From SAR202 cluster bacterium bin90 (lineage in GTDB: Bacteria; Chloroflexota; Dehalococcoidia; Lucifugimonadales; JADFKI01): DNA of 64,000 nt. Under the pieces are notes generated by a model. The model was not told the origin of the DNA and did not search any database. It was given only the letters and a program-made list of their open reading frames with translations. A program made the translations under genes and the position numbers. Below, one piece after another: positions 8,183 through 16,890 of this stretch; position 1 is the stretch's first letter, and every line of letters begins with the position of its first letter. The stretch is from contig MPND01000015.1 in NCBI GenBank assembly GCA_002238855.1, positions 1-64,000 on the forward strand. Reading direction: 5' to 3'.

Positions 8183-8755
8183 ATCCCACCAAGAGAATAC
8201 CGAGTCAATCATCGTATCCGTGTGCCGGAAGTCCGGCTCGTGGACGACCGCGGAGAGCAGTTGGGCGTTATGGAGACGCGCCAGGCAATTGAAATTGCCG
8301 ACGAAAGAGGCCTAGACCTCGTAGAAGTCGCGCCCACAGCAAGGCCACCCGTGTGTCGCATAATGGACTACGGCAAGTTCAAGTACGACAACACCCGCAA
8401 AGAACGCGAAGCGCGCAAGGCTCGTAAAGCCAAGGCAATGCAGGAACTGCGGGAAGTCCGAATGAAGACCCGTATCGGGCAGCATGACTTAGATTCAAAG
8501 ACTCGGCTGGCAAAGCGGCTGCTGAACAGCGGAGCCAAGGTCAAAGTATCCGTCATGTTCCGAGGTCGCGAAATTGCTCACCCGGAACTGGGCATGCAGT
8601 TGCTGCGCACCGTGGCGAACGACTTGGTGGACGAGGCACTTCTCGAGCGTCCTCCCGCATTTGAGGGACGCTTCCTTGCCATGACACTTGTGCCTAACCC
8701 AAATAAAGAAAAAGACGAAGAAACGACCCAGGAGAAAGAAGTTGCCCAAGCTTAA
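8183..8755 (+). CDS. infC: Translation initiation factor IF-3, probable AUC start
   Basis: IF-3 binds the 30S subunit and enforces correct start-codon choice. The N-domain ('REYRVNHRIRVPEVRLVDDRGEQLG'-like opening), lysine-rich linker (about residues 75-95) and C-domain ('VKVSVMFRGREIAHPELG') are all present, with an acidic tail. Start choice: an in-frame GTG at 8174 lies inside the Shine-Dalgarno GAGGTGA (8171-8177) and cannot use it. ATC at 8183 stands 8 nt after GAGG and gives a protein beginning PPREYRVN, matching the usual IF-3 N-terminus. Rare start codons (AUU in E. coli) on infC are a known device for autoregulation by IF-3. The gene overlaps rpmI by 14 nt. Confidence 0.93.
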   Translation: MPPREYRVNHRIRVPEVRLVDDRGEQLGVMETRQAIEIADERGLDLVEVAPTARPPVCRIMDYGKFKYDNTRKEREARKARKAKAMQELREVRMKTRIGQHDLDSKTRLAKRLLNSGAKVKVSVMFRGREIAHPELGMQLLRTVANDLVDEALLERPPAFEGRFLAMTLVPNPNKEKDEETTQEKEVAQA

Positions 8756-8945
8756 GACTCATAAAGGAGCGCGCGCCAGGTTTCGCGTAACCTCTACCGG
8801 AAAACTCGTACGCATGAAGGGACATCGGAGCCATCTGCGCCGGAAGAAGTCCAACAAGGTCAAGCGTCAGTTTAACGGCAAGATAGACGTAAGCCCGGCA
8901 GATGCGCCACGCATCAAGAAGCTGCTGCCCTACGGAGTGGCATAG
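8742..8945 (+). CDS. rpmI: 50S ribosomal protein L35
   Basis: A 67-residue basic protein of the large subunit. The start is TTG at 8742, because the product then begins (M)PKLKTHKGARARFRVT, the universal L35 N-terminus, and GGAG (8731-8734) lies 7 nt upstream. It overlaps the end of infC by 14 nt, consistent with translational coupling. The 'RRKKSNKVKRQ' core and 'RIKKLLPYGV' C-terminus are standard. Followed after 113 nt by rplT, with a hairpin in between. Confidence 0.95.
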   Translation: MPKLKTHKGARARFRVTSTGKLVRMKGHRSHLRRKKSNKVKRQFNGKIDVSPADAPRIKKLLPYGVA

Positions 8946-8991
8946 CCTCGAAGCCACAAACAAAGAGTGGCGTTCTTCCGCGAAAACAGGA

Positions 8992-9035
8992 TATAATTAA
9001 CGAACCAGGCGTACTGCATTAGTCGCCTGGTTCGT
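8992..9035 (+). promoter_or_regulatory. Hairpin and possible -10 element between rpmI and rplT
   Basis: A perfect 12-bp stem (9000-9011 with 9024-9035) with a 12-nt loop lies 24 nt before the rplT start. A perfect TATAAT (8992-8997) abuts it, but no -35 hexamer is recognisable, so promoter activity is doubtful. L20 represses its own operon in several bacteria by binding structured mRNA, and this stem is the obvious candidate site. A processing or partial-termination role is also possible. Confidence 0.45.
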
Positions 9036-9058
9036 ATGTTCAAAGGAGAAATGAACCG

Positions 9059-9424
9059 GTGACCAGGATAAAGCGCGGCACCAACAAGCGCCGCCGACAC
9101 AAGAAACTACTTAAGGCGACCAAGGGACATCAGGGCGTACGGCATACTCTATATCGCCGCGCCCATGAGTCGATCATTCACGCACTCGCCTACTCCTACG
9201 CCCACCGCAAGGAGAAGAAGGGCGATATGCGGAAGCTCTGGAATATCCGCATCAATGCTGCCGCGCGCGCAAATGGCACAAGCTATAGTCGGCTAATTCA
9301 TGGCCTCAAGCTTGCTGGTATCGACATTAACAGGAAGATGCTGGCCGACATCGCCATCCGCGACCCGGAAGCATTCACCAAGATTGCCGAACAGGCAAAG
9401 TCGCAACTCGAGCCGGCTCAATAG
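9059..9424 (+). CDS. rplT: 50S ribosomal protein L20
   Basis: An early-assembly protein of the large ribosomal subunit, 121 residues. GTG at 9059 gives (M)TRIKRGTNKRRRHKK, the standard L20 opening, with GGAG 10 nt upstream; the nearer ATG at 9051 opens only three codons. The conserved middle ('YSYAHRKEKKGDMRKLWNIRINAAAR') and 'YSRLIHGLKLAGIDINRKMLADIA' are all present. Last gene of the infC-rpmI-rplT unit; it converges on the SCO gene with only 29 nt between stop codons and no obvious terminator. Confidence 0.96.
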   Translation: MTRIKRGTNKRRRHKKLLKATKGHQGVRHTLYRRAHESIIHALAYSYAHRKEKKGDMRKLWNIRINAAARANGTSYSRLIHGLKLAGIDINRKMLADIAIRDPEAFTKIAEQAKSQLEPAQ

Positions 9425-9453
9425 CCCGGACTTCACGCATCCCCCGCTGTCGC

Positions 9454-10164
9454 TCAACCGCCTACCAGCTTGACGTCGTGGATGACATCCTGCCATTCAA
9501 AAGGCAGTGTGAATGCCGACCGCATTAACGCCTCACCGTCAATAATGTAGATCGGGGCCGAGTGAATGACGCGCCCGGACTGCTCAACCAGTGCGCTCAC
9601 ACCGCCTGATGGTCTGTCAGCAGACTGCGCCACGGGCGTCTCCACTGCCCTGCCAGGTCCGTGCACATAAGGGTCGATGTAGTACGCCCTCCACACCTCT
9701 TTGAGCTCAGCCTCTTCCCCCACCAGATAAGTCCATCTATCGGTCATCTTCCAGCGGTTAGAGTATTCGAGCACGCTATCAACCGTATCGCCCTCAGGGT
9801 CCACGCTGACCACGACGATCTGCGCTTCAGAGCCTTCTTCCTCCAATACGGTAGCAATCTCACGCAGGTGATTCGCCATAACTGGGCAGACATCCGGACA
9901 CTCCGTGTACAAGAATGTCAGCACCACAACCTCGCCGGCGTAATCCCCATGCAGCGATCTTGAAACGCCGAACTGATCGGTCAGGGCAAAGTCTTGCGCT
10001 TGCCTTTCGTCCCTGAACGCCGTTCCCTTGAAGTCCTCTCGTGTCGGAAGAGACGAGCAGGAAAGCAGGAATACGACCAGTACGAAGACTGGCAAGGTGA
10101 GGGATAGCGGAATGCTGGAGTTCAATCGAGTGTCCGGAACATCGATTAGCCTACGCAACTGCAT
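9454..10164 (-). CDS. SCO1/SenC-family copper chaperone for cytochrome oxidase
   Basis: Membrane-tethered thioredoxin-fold protein that delivers copper to the CuA centre of subunit II. The copper-binding CPDVCP motif lies in the first half of the fold and the third ligand His is in 'HSAPIYIID'. The N-terminus is a lipoprotein signal (hydrophobic run ending 'LLSCSS'). Start taken at ATG 10164; the frame stays open to a TTG at 10221, but neither has a clear ribosome site. It is the last gene of the oxidase cluster, 110 nt after a small membrane-protein gene, which supports a role in assembling the oxidase encoded beside it. Confidence 0.9.
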   Translation of the reverse strand: MQLRRLIDVPDTRLNSSIPLSLTLPVFVLVVFLLSCSSLPTREDFKGTAFRDERQAQDFALTDQFGVSRSLHGDYAGEVVVLTFLYTECPDVCPVMANHLREIATVLEEEGSEAQIVVVSVDPEGDTVDSVLEYSNRWKMTDRWTYLVGEEAELKEVWRAYYIDPYVHGPGRAVETPVAQSADRPSGGVSALVEQSGRVIHSAPIYIIDGEALMRSAFTLPFEWQDVIHDVKLVGG

Positions 10165-10274
10165 GCATGAGCGGAGCGGCAAGAATGAGACATCAGGTAT
10201 GCTCGCGTAGCGGCGAGACAACCAAGGTTCACCGTACTAATTTCTGCCCAGCATCGATGCAACCTTGGAATCGG

Positions 10275-10484
10275 TTAGTTCTCCTTCTCAACCGCATTCT
10301 GCGCCAGAAATGCGACAAGCGGAACCCCGACAACCAGCGCCATGCCGAGTATTACCACGCCCCAAGGATTATGCATCGCGTGATGGACACGAACGAAAGT
10401 AAAACCAACCGTGCCGGCATACGCGGCAATCACCACCAGCGAGAGGAGTGGAATTGCTATTGCCAAAAGAAATCGCTGCATCAT
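10275..10484 (-). CDS. Small two-helix membrane protein in the oxidase cluster
   Basis: A 69-residue protein with two hydrophobic helices (about residues 3-25 and 40-62) and a short charged tail (NAVEKEN). It overlaps the end of ctaG by 4 nt (ATGA), so the two are translationally coupled. I do not recognise the family. Position argues for a small oxidase subunit or assembly helper of the membrane-bound complex; that is inference only. Confidence 0.7.
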   Translation of the reverse strand: MMQRFLLAIAIPLLSLVVIAAYAGTVGFTFVRVHHAMHNPWGVVILGMALVVGVPLVAFLAQNAVEKEN

Positions 10485-11359
10485 CTGTAACTGTCCTCCA
10501 AGGCAGGGCCGTCCGCCCAGCCGTCGTCTTCCTTCTTACCGTAATGTTCTTCAGAGTCCAATTTCCTAATGGCTTCTTCCTGTTTAAACCACTTGAAGAA
10601 GATTATTATCATCAGTGTGACGAAGTAAACGCCGCTGCCGACCTTCATTATAATGCCGCCGAGCTGCTGGTCCAACAGTGGCGACAGGCTCCAAATTCTG
10701 GGAGCCTGTACATAGAATTCGTAGATCGGCTCCTCGGCGAATGTAATTATAGCAAATACGATTATCTGGGCTATGGACAGGATGAATAGGTAGCCCATCT
10801 GGAATGGGTAATCTAGGCGTGGCAGCTCCGAAAGGTTACTGGTGAGCGGCCACCACATCAAAACCGCAGTTGAGACCATCATAACGTGCTCGACCGCGTG
10901 AACGACTTCGCTGTGGAGGGAAGAGTTGTAAAGGGCCGGGATATGCCAGATGGAGAACACCACATTGAAGGCTGCGAACGCGGTCACCGGATGAGTCAGC
11001 ACGCGTGCGATGCGAAAGGACCAGTTCGGCCGAAGCAGAGGCCTCAAGAGCCAGTCCGGTGTGCCGAGAATGAGCAGGGGAGGAGCGACCAAGGTGAGCA
11101 GGACGTGCTGCGACATGTGCATGCTGAACAGGAAGCGCTCACTCAATATGTGCAGAGGCGACGCAAGTGCGAAGAATATGACCACCACGCCGGCGCAGAA
11201 GGTCGCTATCTGACGGGGCTCCGCGTAATCGGCAAGCCGGTATCGCTCCCTTAGGGGGCCGACGCCATAGAGATATGCGCCTAACAGCAGGGCAAGTCCC
11301 GCCATCGCGTCCCAGTGGGCCTCCCATTGGAGCCAGAGCGAACCAGCAATCTCGTTCAA
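10481..11359 (-). CDS. ctaG: CtaG-type cytochrome c oxidase assembly factor (caa3 family)
   Basis: Polytopic membrane protein of 292 residues belonging to the CtaG_caa3 family, needed in Bacillus for a functional caa3 oxidase. About seven helices are visible. Typical conserved residues are His/Met-rich: 'MHMSQHVLLTLVAPPLLILG', 'WHIPALYN', 'HAVEHVMMV'. The C-terminal tail is charged and cytoplasmic. It follows the subunit IV gene by 108 nt and overlaps the next small gene, so it is part of the oxidase operon. Not the unrelated Cox11-type CtaG of proteobacteria. Confidence 0.9.
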   Translation of the reverse strand: MNEIAGSLWLQWEAHWDAMAGLALLLGAYLYGVGPLRERYRLADYAEPRQIATFCAGVVVIFFALASPLHILSERFLFSMHMSQHVLLTLVAPPLLILGTPDWLLRPLLRPNWSFRIARVLTHPVTAFAAFNVVFSIWHIPALYNSSLHSEVVHAVEHVMMVSTAVLMWWPLTSNLSELPRLDYPFQMGYLFILSIAQIIVFAIITFAEEPIYEFYVQAPRIWSLSPLLDQQLGGIIMKVGSGVYFVTLMIIIFFKWFKQEEAIRKLDSEEHYGKKEDDGWADGPALEDSYR

Positions 11360-11467
11360 GCTATGCTCCTAGTGTGTTCTCAGGGGCATTTGGGAGCTGC
11401 CTGTGATGTCGAATGATGCTGCCATAGTTCGCGTTCTTCGATAGAGAGCTCCGCGAACTCTTAGCAA

Positions 11468-11830
11468 TCAACTGCCGCCTGTAAAGAAGGCGAATAATCC
11501 CATTAGCGCGAATACGACGCCGGCAGCCACCACGAGCCCTGCCACGAACATCAGTGAGAATATGGGGACGTCCCTGCCAAAGATCGCGATACCGACTCTG
11601 TCATATTTGAGGTGCATGTAGAACATCGCTACCAGCAGGAACTTCGCGGCGGATAGAAATCCCATGATAGGTATAATGGCGTAGCTCAGCCATTCCAGAT
11701 AAAAGAGGCCGAACTCAAACGCCGTAAGCACAGACAGCGTAATGGCTACCTTAAAGTATGTGAGGGGAGTGGGATGCCCGTTATGGGCCCCTTCCTCCAC
11801 ATGTTCTCCTGCGACTTGGTGTTCTTGCAT
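11468..11830 (-). CDS. Cytochrome c oxidase subunit IV
   Basis: Short hydrophobic protein (120 residues) with a His-rich amphipathic start (EHQVAGEHVEEGAHNGH) and three helices, the layout of prokaryotic cytochrome oxidase subunit IV (CtaF/CoxD). 'YFKVAITLSVLTAFEFGLFY' and 'FYMHLKYD' are the family's conserved segments. It lies 45 nt downstream of the subunit III gene. Function in the complex is accessory stabilisation. Confidence 0.88.
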   Translation of the reverse strand: MQEHQVAGEHVEEGAHNGHPTPLTYFKVAITLSVLTAFEFGLFYLEWLSYAIIPIMGFLSAAKFLLVAMFYMHLKYDRVGIAIFGRDVPIFSLMFVAGLVVAAGVVFALMGLFAFFTGGS

Positions 11831-11875
11831 TATTCGCGTTTCCTCAAGGTGGTGAAATCAGTGCTATCCGAATAG

Positions 11876-12610
11876 CTAGAATCCGGGGAATACTCCAAAT
11901 AGATACACTACGGTGAAAATGACGATCCATACGACATCAACAAAGTGCCAGTAAAGGGCGGCTAAGTCGAGGTCCAGGTCCCTTTCCGGCGTAACCATCC
12001 CTTTCTTGAAAGACAGGAAGAACAGCGACAGCAGCCACACAATGCCCAACGTCACGTGAGCGCCGTGGAAGCCCGTAAGCGTGTAAAAGGTCGAACCAAA
12101 CAGATTGGTCTTCGGCGTCAGGCCCACGACCTCTTCGACGACGCCGTTATGTTCGGCTTCAGTGCCACACTTCATTGCAAGTTGTTGCTTGACAGGCGAG
12201 AGTTCGCTGATATCTACTACCTCGGCACAATAGACTTTGTGCTCATAGTTAACGAAGGTGTAGAACTCGTACACTTGAAACGCGATGAAGGTTGCCCCCA
12301 ACATACAGGTTGAAGCCAACCAGATGCGGAATGCCTTCATGCTATTGCGCCTTAGCGCGGCATAAGCCAGCACCATGCTCATACTGCTCATCAGCAGGAC
12401 GAAAGTGCTGACGGTCGTTACGGGGATGTCGAACACATCCACCGGCAGGGGGCCCGCAATACTGCGGTTCTTGTACACCAGATAGGTCGCGATCAGCGAA
12501 CCGAAGAACATGCAGTCCGACCCCAGGAATGCCCACATGAGCATCTTCCTGTGGTTCAGGCCGGTTGTCGTCGGCTCGTGTTCGTCGTGGTGCGCCGTTG
12601 CTTGTGCCAC
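11876..12610 (-). CDS. ctaE: Cytochrome c oxidase subunit III
   Basis: Membrane subunit of 244 residues with the family signature 'NLFGSTFYTLTGFHGAHV' and C-terminal 'ALYWHFVDVVWIVIF'. It has the seven-helix core. Unusual: a loop of roughly 45 residues with two Cys (VYCAEVV ... AMKCGTEAEH) is inserted between helices just before the signature, where most homologues have a short turn. It sits 17 nt after ctaD and shares its operon. Subunit III stabilises the catalytic core and proton uptake. Confidence 0.94.
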   Translation of the reverse strand: MAQATAHHDEHEPTTTGLNHRKMLMWAFLGSDCMFFGSLIATYLVYKNRSIAGPLPVDVFDIPVTTVSTFVLLMSSMSMVLAYAALRRNSMKAFRIWLASTCMLGATFIAFQVYEFYTFVNYEHKVYCAEVVDISELSPVKQQLAMKCGTEAEHNGVVEEVVGLTPKTNLFGSTFYTLTGFHGAHVTLGIVWLLSLFFLSFKKGMVTPERDLDLDLAALYWHFVDVVWIVIFTVVYLFGVFPGF

Positions 12611-12627
12611 TTAAATTAGCCTCCGGG

Positions 12628-14493
12628 TTAGTGAGCCGCCTGCTCTTCGCCTTCTTCAGGGTCATTCACCGGCTCGAAGGCCCAGGAGTACACCCCAACC
12701 GTCCCGATAAAGACACCCAATATTGCAATCGAATAGTATCCCACTGGGTAAACCAGTCCAAAGCCACCAATGAAGATGCCGATAGCAACCACAAGCGGCC
12801 AATATGACGGCTGTGGTAAGTGAATCCCGTGTCCCTCATCATCGCCGGACCCACCGGCAACGGGCACGGCGCGCCTGACCTCTCGACGCTTGCGCGCCCA
12901 CCAGTCGTCCCTGTCATAAACAGTCGGAATCTCTTCAAAGTTATACTCAGGCGGCGGCGACGGTATAGACCACTCAAGTGTCCTTCCGTCCCAGGGGTCG
13001 CCGTCCGCAAGCTCTCCCTTGCGCCAGCTTCGCACCATGTTGTGCATGAAAACAAGGATTCCGATTGCCAGTATTATTGCGCCAAGAGTGGACACTCCGT
13101 TCCACAAGTTCCAGCCCATACTCGCGTCGTAGGTGTAGATGCGACGGGGCATTCCGTCCAATCCAAGGAAGTGCTGCGGGAAGAACGCAATGTTGAAGCC
13201 CACCATCGTAATCCAGAAGTTAATCTTGCCGAGAGTCTCGTTGTACATTCGGCCAGTTATCTTCGGGAACCAATAGTAAATGCCGGCGAATATCGCGAAT
13301 ATCGCGCCGCCAAACAGCACATAGTGAATGTGCGCAACGATGAAATAGGTGTCCTGTTGCTGCGCGTCGGACGACGCCATAGAGTGCATCACGCCGCTGA
13401 TGCCGCCAATCGTGAACATGGCAACAAATCCCACGGCGTATAACATTGGCGTTCTAAAGTCCATCGCACCTCCCCACATGGTGCCCATCCAGTTAAACAC
13501 CTTGATGCCAGTGGGTACGGCAATCGCCATCGTAGTAATCGTGAACACCGTGACCGGGATCGGCCCGAGACCAACGGTGAACATATGATGGCTCCAAACC
13601 ATCCAACCCATAAAGGCAATGATGGCTCCTGCCAGCACAATCGCCGGGTAGCCGAAAAGCGGTTTCTTGGAGAAGGTGGGTAGTATCTCCGATACGATGC
13701 CCATCGCCGGCAAAATGAGAATGTACACCTCCGGGTGACCGAACACCCAGAAGAGATGCTGCCAGAGGACGGGATCACCACCTCGCGCGGTATTGAAGAA
13801 GTTCATCCCAAAGCCGCGGTCAAAGTACAACTCGATCAGCGCCACTGTTATCACCGGGAACGCGAGAACAATCAGGATGTTCGTAATGAAGGTCATCCAG
13901 GTGAACAGCGGAAGCCGCATGAAGGACATTCCGGGCGCCCTCATGTTGATGATGGTGACCATGAAGTTGAAAGACGCCGCCAGAGACGCAATACCGAGCA
14001 CCTGCAGGCTCACGATCCAGAAGTCGATTCCGGTGCCTGGGTTCTGCTGCACGCTGGTGAGCGGCGCATAGCCGAACCAGCCTGCATTGGTCGCGCCGCC
14101 GGTAAACCAGCTAATCTTCAGGATTATCGCGCCCGCGAGGAAAGTCCAGTAGCTGAATGCATTTAGACGAGGGAATGCCACATCCCTTGCGCCGATCTGC
14201 AGCGGAATGACGTAGTTAAAGAAGGCGGCGCTCAACGGCATGATCGCCAGGAAGATCATCGTCGTCCCGTGCATTGTGAACAGCTGATTGAAAACCTCGG
14301 CGCTTACAATGTCCTGCTCTGGCCCCACAAGCTGAATACGCATCAGCAGAGCCTCGATGCCGCCTGTAAGGAACAGAATAAACGCCGTGACGCCATACAG
14401 GATGCCTATCTTCTTGTGGTCGATAGTCGTGATCCAGTTCCAGATACCTGTTGGGTGTGTTGGCCTGGGTATGGGGAACGCCAGTGTTGTCAT
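12628..14493 (-). CDS. ctaD: Cytochrome c oxidase subunit I (A1-type), with C-terminal extension
   Basis: Catalytic heme-copper subunit, 621 residues. Ligands are visible in order: low-spin heme His in 'MHGTTMIF', CuB His with cross-linked Tyr in 'GHPEVYIL' (its Glu marks the A1 proton-channel type), the CuB His pair 'WSHHMFT', and the heme a3/heme a His residues in 'VAHIHYVLFG'. About twelve core helices are followed by a hydrophilic segment and two extra helices near the C-terminus, longer than the usual 530-550 residues. 73 nt after ctaC. Together with subunit II carrying cytochrome c this is a caa3-like terminal oxidase pumping protons during O2 reduction. Confidence 0.96.
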   Translation of the reverse strand: MTTLAFPIPRPTHPTGIWNWITTIDHKKIGILYGVTAFILFLTGGIEALLMRIQLVGPEQDIVSAEVFNQLFTMHGTTMIFLAIMPLSAAFFNYVIPLQIGARDVAFPRLNAFSYWTFLAGAIILKISWFTGGATNAGWFGYAPLTSVQQNPGTGIDFWIVSLQVLGIASLAASFNFMVTIINMRAPGMSFMRLPLFTWMTFITNILIVLAFPVITVALIELYFDRGFGMNFFNTARGGDPVLWQHLFWVFGHPEVYILILPAMGIVSEILPTFSKKPLFGYPAIVLAGAIIAFMGWMVWSHHMFTVGLGPIPVTVFTITTMAIAVPTGIKVFNWMGTMWGGAMDFRTPMLYAVGFVAMFTIGGISGVMHSMASSDAQQQDTYFIVAHIHYVLFGGAIFAIFAGIYYWFPKITGRMYNETLGKINFWITMVGFNIAFFPQHFLGLDGMPRRIYTYDASMGWNLWNGVSTLGAIILAIGILVFMHNMVRSWRKGELADGDPWDGRTLEWSIPSPPPEYNFEEIPTVYDRDDWWARKRREVRRAVPVAGGSGDDEGHGIHLPQPSYWPLVVAIGIFIGGFGLVYPVGYYSIAILGVFIGTVGVYSWAFEPVNDPEEGEEQAAH

Positions 14494-14566
14494 CCCTCGC
14501 CTCCCATTCTGTTCCGTCGGTCAGGACGGCGCTGTTGCTGCTCGTCCAATAATATCGTTGTCATCA

Positions 14567-15784
14567 CTATTTCAGCGTCATCAGATACGCGACCAGCGCA
14601 TCTATCTCTTGCTCCGTCAGGGTGTTGGCCGGGTCGATGTACGGCTCTCCGTCCCTTGACATCAGGTTGCCCGGCTTCAGAGACTCCGGATCCGTTATCC
14701 AGACCTTCAGGTTATTCTGAAGCATCGCCTCGTTGACGAACGGCTGCCCGGTGTTCCGGTCCGTCGGTATGCCCTGCGAGTTTACATATAGCTGCCGGGA
14801 GCCGCTCATATCCTCGAAGTCCACATCCGAGTTGCGATATATGCCAAGATGGTTCAGGCGCGACGCGACATGCGTCAGGATCGGTCCGGTTCTCCCCGGA
14901 ATTCTCCCTCCATCCTCTCGCAGTTTGATGATACTGCTGCTGTCGGCATGACAGCCCGAGCACCCCTCGTCTCTGAAGAGTTTCTTACCCTGCGCCGCCA
15001 GTGCACCCGAAGGCTCCGGCGCAGGATTGGCCTGGTGCATCAGCCACGCATCGAACTCCTCGCGCGGCACGGCCACAACCTTGAAACGCATATTCGCGTG
15101 CGACACGCCGCAGAACTCAGCGCACTGCCCGAAGAATTCGCCCGGTACATACGCCTCGAACCACATCTTGTTGTCGTTGTTCGGGATCATGTCAACCTTG
15201 CCCGCGAGTTTCGGGACCCAGAAGCTATGGATGACATCTACCGAATCAAGCAGGAAAATTACCGGCTCGCCGACCGGAACATACATCTCGTTGGCGACTG
15301 CAATCTGCTCGCCCGGATTGACCGGGTGCGGATAGCGGAACTCGAACCACCACTGGTGGCCTATCACGTCTACCTGTAATTCCTGCGAAGCGCCGTTGGA
15401 GTCAATGAATCTGCCGGCGTCAGCATAAAATATGCCATCAATCGTCGGGACGGCAGCTACAATCAGCACGATAACCGGGGCAATGGTCCACGCGATCTCG
15501 ACGCGCGTATTCCCATGTGTTTGCTTCGGATCTCGGTCGTCTCTGCGCTTGAACTTGAAGACCATGTAGAGCAGCGCGCCTTCGACAGCGATAAAAACGA
15601 CCAGGCCAGCCCAGAAAATTACCCAGAAGATGAACAACTGGTTTTCCGCGACCGGACCAAGGGTGTCGAAAGTAGATTGAGAATGATCTGGCGTAACTAC
15701 ATTACAGCCCGTAAGCAGAGCGGCTAACGCGCTCAGCAACGCCGCGCTCATCAGTCTTTTCAAGCTCACTGCGCTTTTCAGCAT
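14567..15784 (-). CDS. ctaC: Cytochrome c oxidase subunit II with fused cytochrome c domain
   Basis: Electron-entry subunit, 405 residues. A lipoprotein-type signal ends 'ALLTGC' (Cys 27); two helices follow at about 50-80 and 95-115. The periplasmic cupredoxin domain holds the CuA ligands H186, C221, E223, C225, H229 and M232 ('CAEFCGVSHANM'). After residue 260 a class I cytochrome c domain carries 'CSGCH' (C275, C278, H279) and a candidate axial Met near 'GNLMSRDG'. The fusion is typical of caa3-type oxidases. First gene of the structural block, with its own predicted promoter 130-155 nt upstream. Confidence 0.95.
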   Translation of the reverse strand: MLKSAVSLKRLMSAALLSALAALLTGCNVVTPDHSQSTFDTLGPVAENQLFIFWVIFWAGLVVFIAVEGALLYMVFKFKRRDDRDPKQTHGNTRVEIAWTIAPVIVLIVAAVPTIDGIFYADAGRFIDSNGASQELQVDVIGHQWWFEFRYPHPVNPGEQIAVANEMYVPVGEPVIFLLDSVDVIHSFWVPKLAGKVDMIPNNDNKMWFEAYVPGEFFGQCAEFCGVSHANMRFKVVAVPREEFDAWLMHQANPAPEPSGALAAQGKKLFRDEGCSGCHADSSSIIKLREDGGRIPGRTGPILTHVASRLNHLGIYRNSDVDFEDMSGSRQLYVNSQGIPTDRNTGQPFVNEAMLQNNLKVWITDPESLKPGNLMSRDGEPYIDPANTLTEQEIDALVAYLMTLK

Positions 15785-15911
15785 ATCGTTACTTATGCCC
15801 TCTCGTTAGTTGCCTACTTCAACTCGCTTCGACGAACTGCCTGTTGGCCGAATTGTGCCGTCTCCGCCCGCCTCTCAATGCGCCTACCATTCACCAGCGC
15901 ACCGAGTAGAA

Positions 15912-15940
15912 AATCTATCAGAGCGTTTAGACTCAGTCAA
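15912..15940 (-). promoter_or_regulatory. Predicted promoter of ctaC
   Basis: On the minus strand TTGACT (15940-15935) precedes TAGATT (15917-15912) by 17 bp: five and four consensus matches. A TATAAT just upstream of the -35 (15947-15942) has no matching -35. The 185-nt gap between ctaB and ctaC holds no gene, and this is the best promoter in it. Confidence 0.4.
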
Positions 15941-15969
15941 GATTATACGCGCCCAATCTGTCATTCGAG

Positions 15970-16890
15970 CTATATCCACGAGTACCACGTAACCTTATAT
16001 AGGCTATCGGCAATAATCACCATAAAAAGTGCCGCAAGGTAGAGCAGCGAATATAGATACAGCGGCTTTGCCCCCTCGATCCCGGGACGCCGCATCAGTC
16101 GCCACGCATAGTAAATGAACAGCACCCCCAGCGCAGCGGAAGTCGCCAGATATATCAGCCCGACAGCGCCGGTCAATGCGAACATAGTCGTCAGTGCAAG
16201 CATCAGGAATGTGTACAGAAGTATGGATTTCTTTGTAACGTCCACGCCCGCAACCACAGGCAGCATCGGCACATTCGCGCTTGCGTAATCGTCCTTCAAA
16301 AGCAAAGACAGCGCCCAGAAATGCGGCGGCGTCCAGAAAAACACTATGGCGAAAAGGTAAATCGCCGGCAGATCAAGCGAGCCGGTTACAGCAACCCAGC
16401 CGACAGCCGGAGGAATCGCGCCTGCAGCTCCACCAATCACAATGTTCTGCGTGGACGTGCGTTTCAGCGCCATCGTGTACACAAGCACATAAAACAGTGT
16501 CGCACACAGCGTCAACACTGCGCTCAGCAGGTTAACCATCGAGCCGAGCATCGCAAAGGCGACAACATTCGTCAGGATGCCAAAAGCGATTGCGTGGCTT
16601 TTGGGAATCGTCCCCACCACCACAGGTCGCTTTCGAGTGCGGCTCATCGCCTCGTCGATGTCCCTGTCAAACCACTGGTTCAGCGCATTCGCTCCAGCGG
16701 AAGCCAGCGTCCCCGCAGTGAGCACGACAAGCACGACAAGCACATCAGGGGTTCCCTGCGCGGCAAGGAACATTCCCCCAAGCGCCGTAAACAGAAGCAG
16801 CAGTATAATGCGCGGCTTCGTCAGGTCCACATATGCCTTCAAGAGACTCTGTGTGGGAGCAGCAATCTGTGAATTCGTCTGTGTGGTCAA
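15970..16890 (-). CDS. ctaB: Protoheme IX farnesyltransferase (heme O synthase)
   Basis: UbiA-family integral membrane enzyme, 306 residues, that adds a farnesyl group to heme B to make heme O. The first Asp-rich motif 'NQWFDRDIDEAMSRTRKRP' (about residues 67-85) binds the prenyl diphosphate through Mg2+, and the second loop 'LKDDYASANVPMLPVV' completes the site. About nine helices. It overlaps the end of ctaA by 4 nt (ATGA), so heme O and heme A synthases are made together, upstream of the oxidase they serve. Confidence 0.95.
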   Translation of the reverse strand: MTTQTNSQIAAPTQSLLKAYVDLTKPRIILLLLFTALGGMFLAAQGTPDVLVVLVVLTAGTLASAGANALNQWFDRDIDEAMSRTRKRPVVVGTIPKSHAIAFGILTNVVAFAMLGSMVNLLSAVLTLCATLFYVLVYTMALKRTSTQNIVIGGAAGAIPPAVGWVAVTGSLDLPAIYLFAIVFFWTPPHFWALSLLLKDDYASANVPMLPVVAGVDVTKKSILLYTFLMLALTTMFALTGAVGLIYLATSAALGVLFIYYAWRLMRRPGIEGAKPLYLYSLLYLAALFMVIIADSLYKVTWYSWI

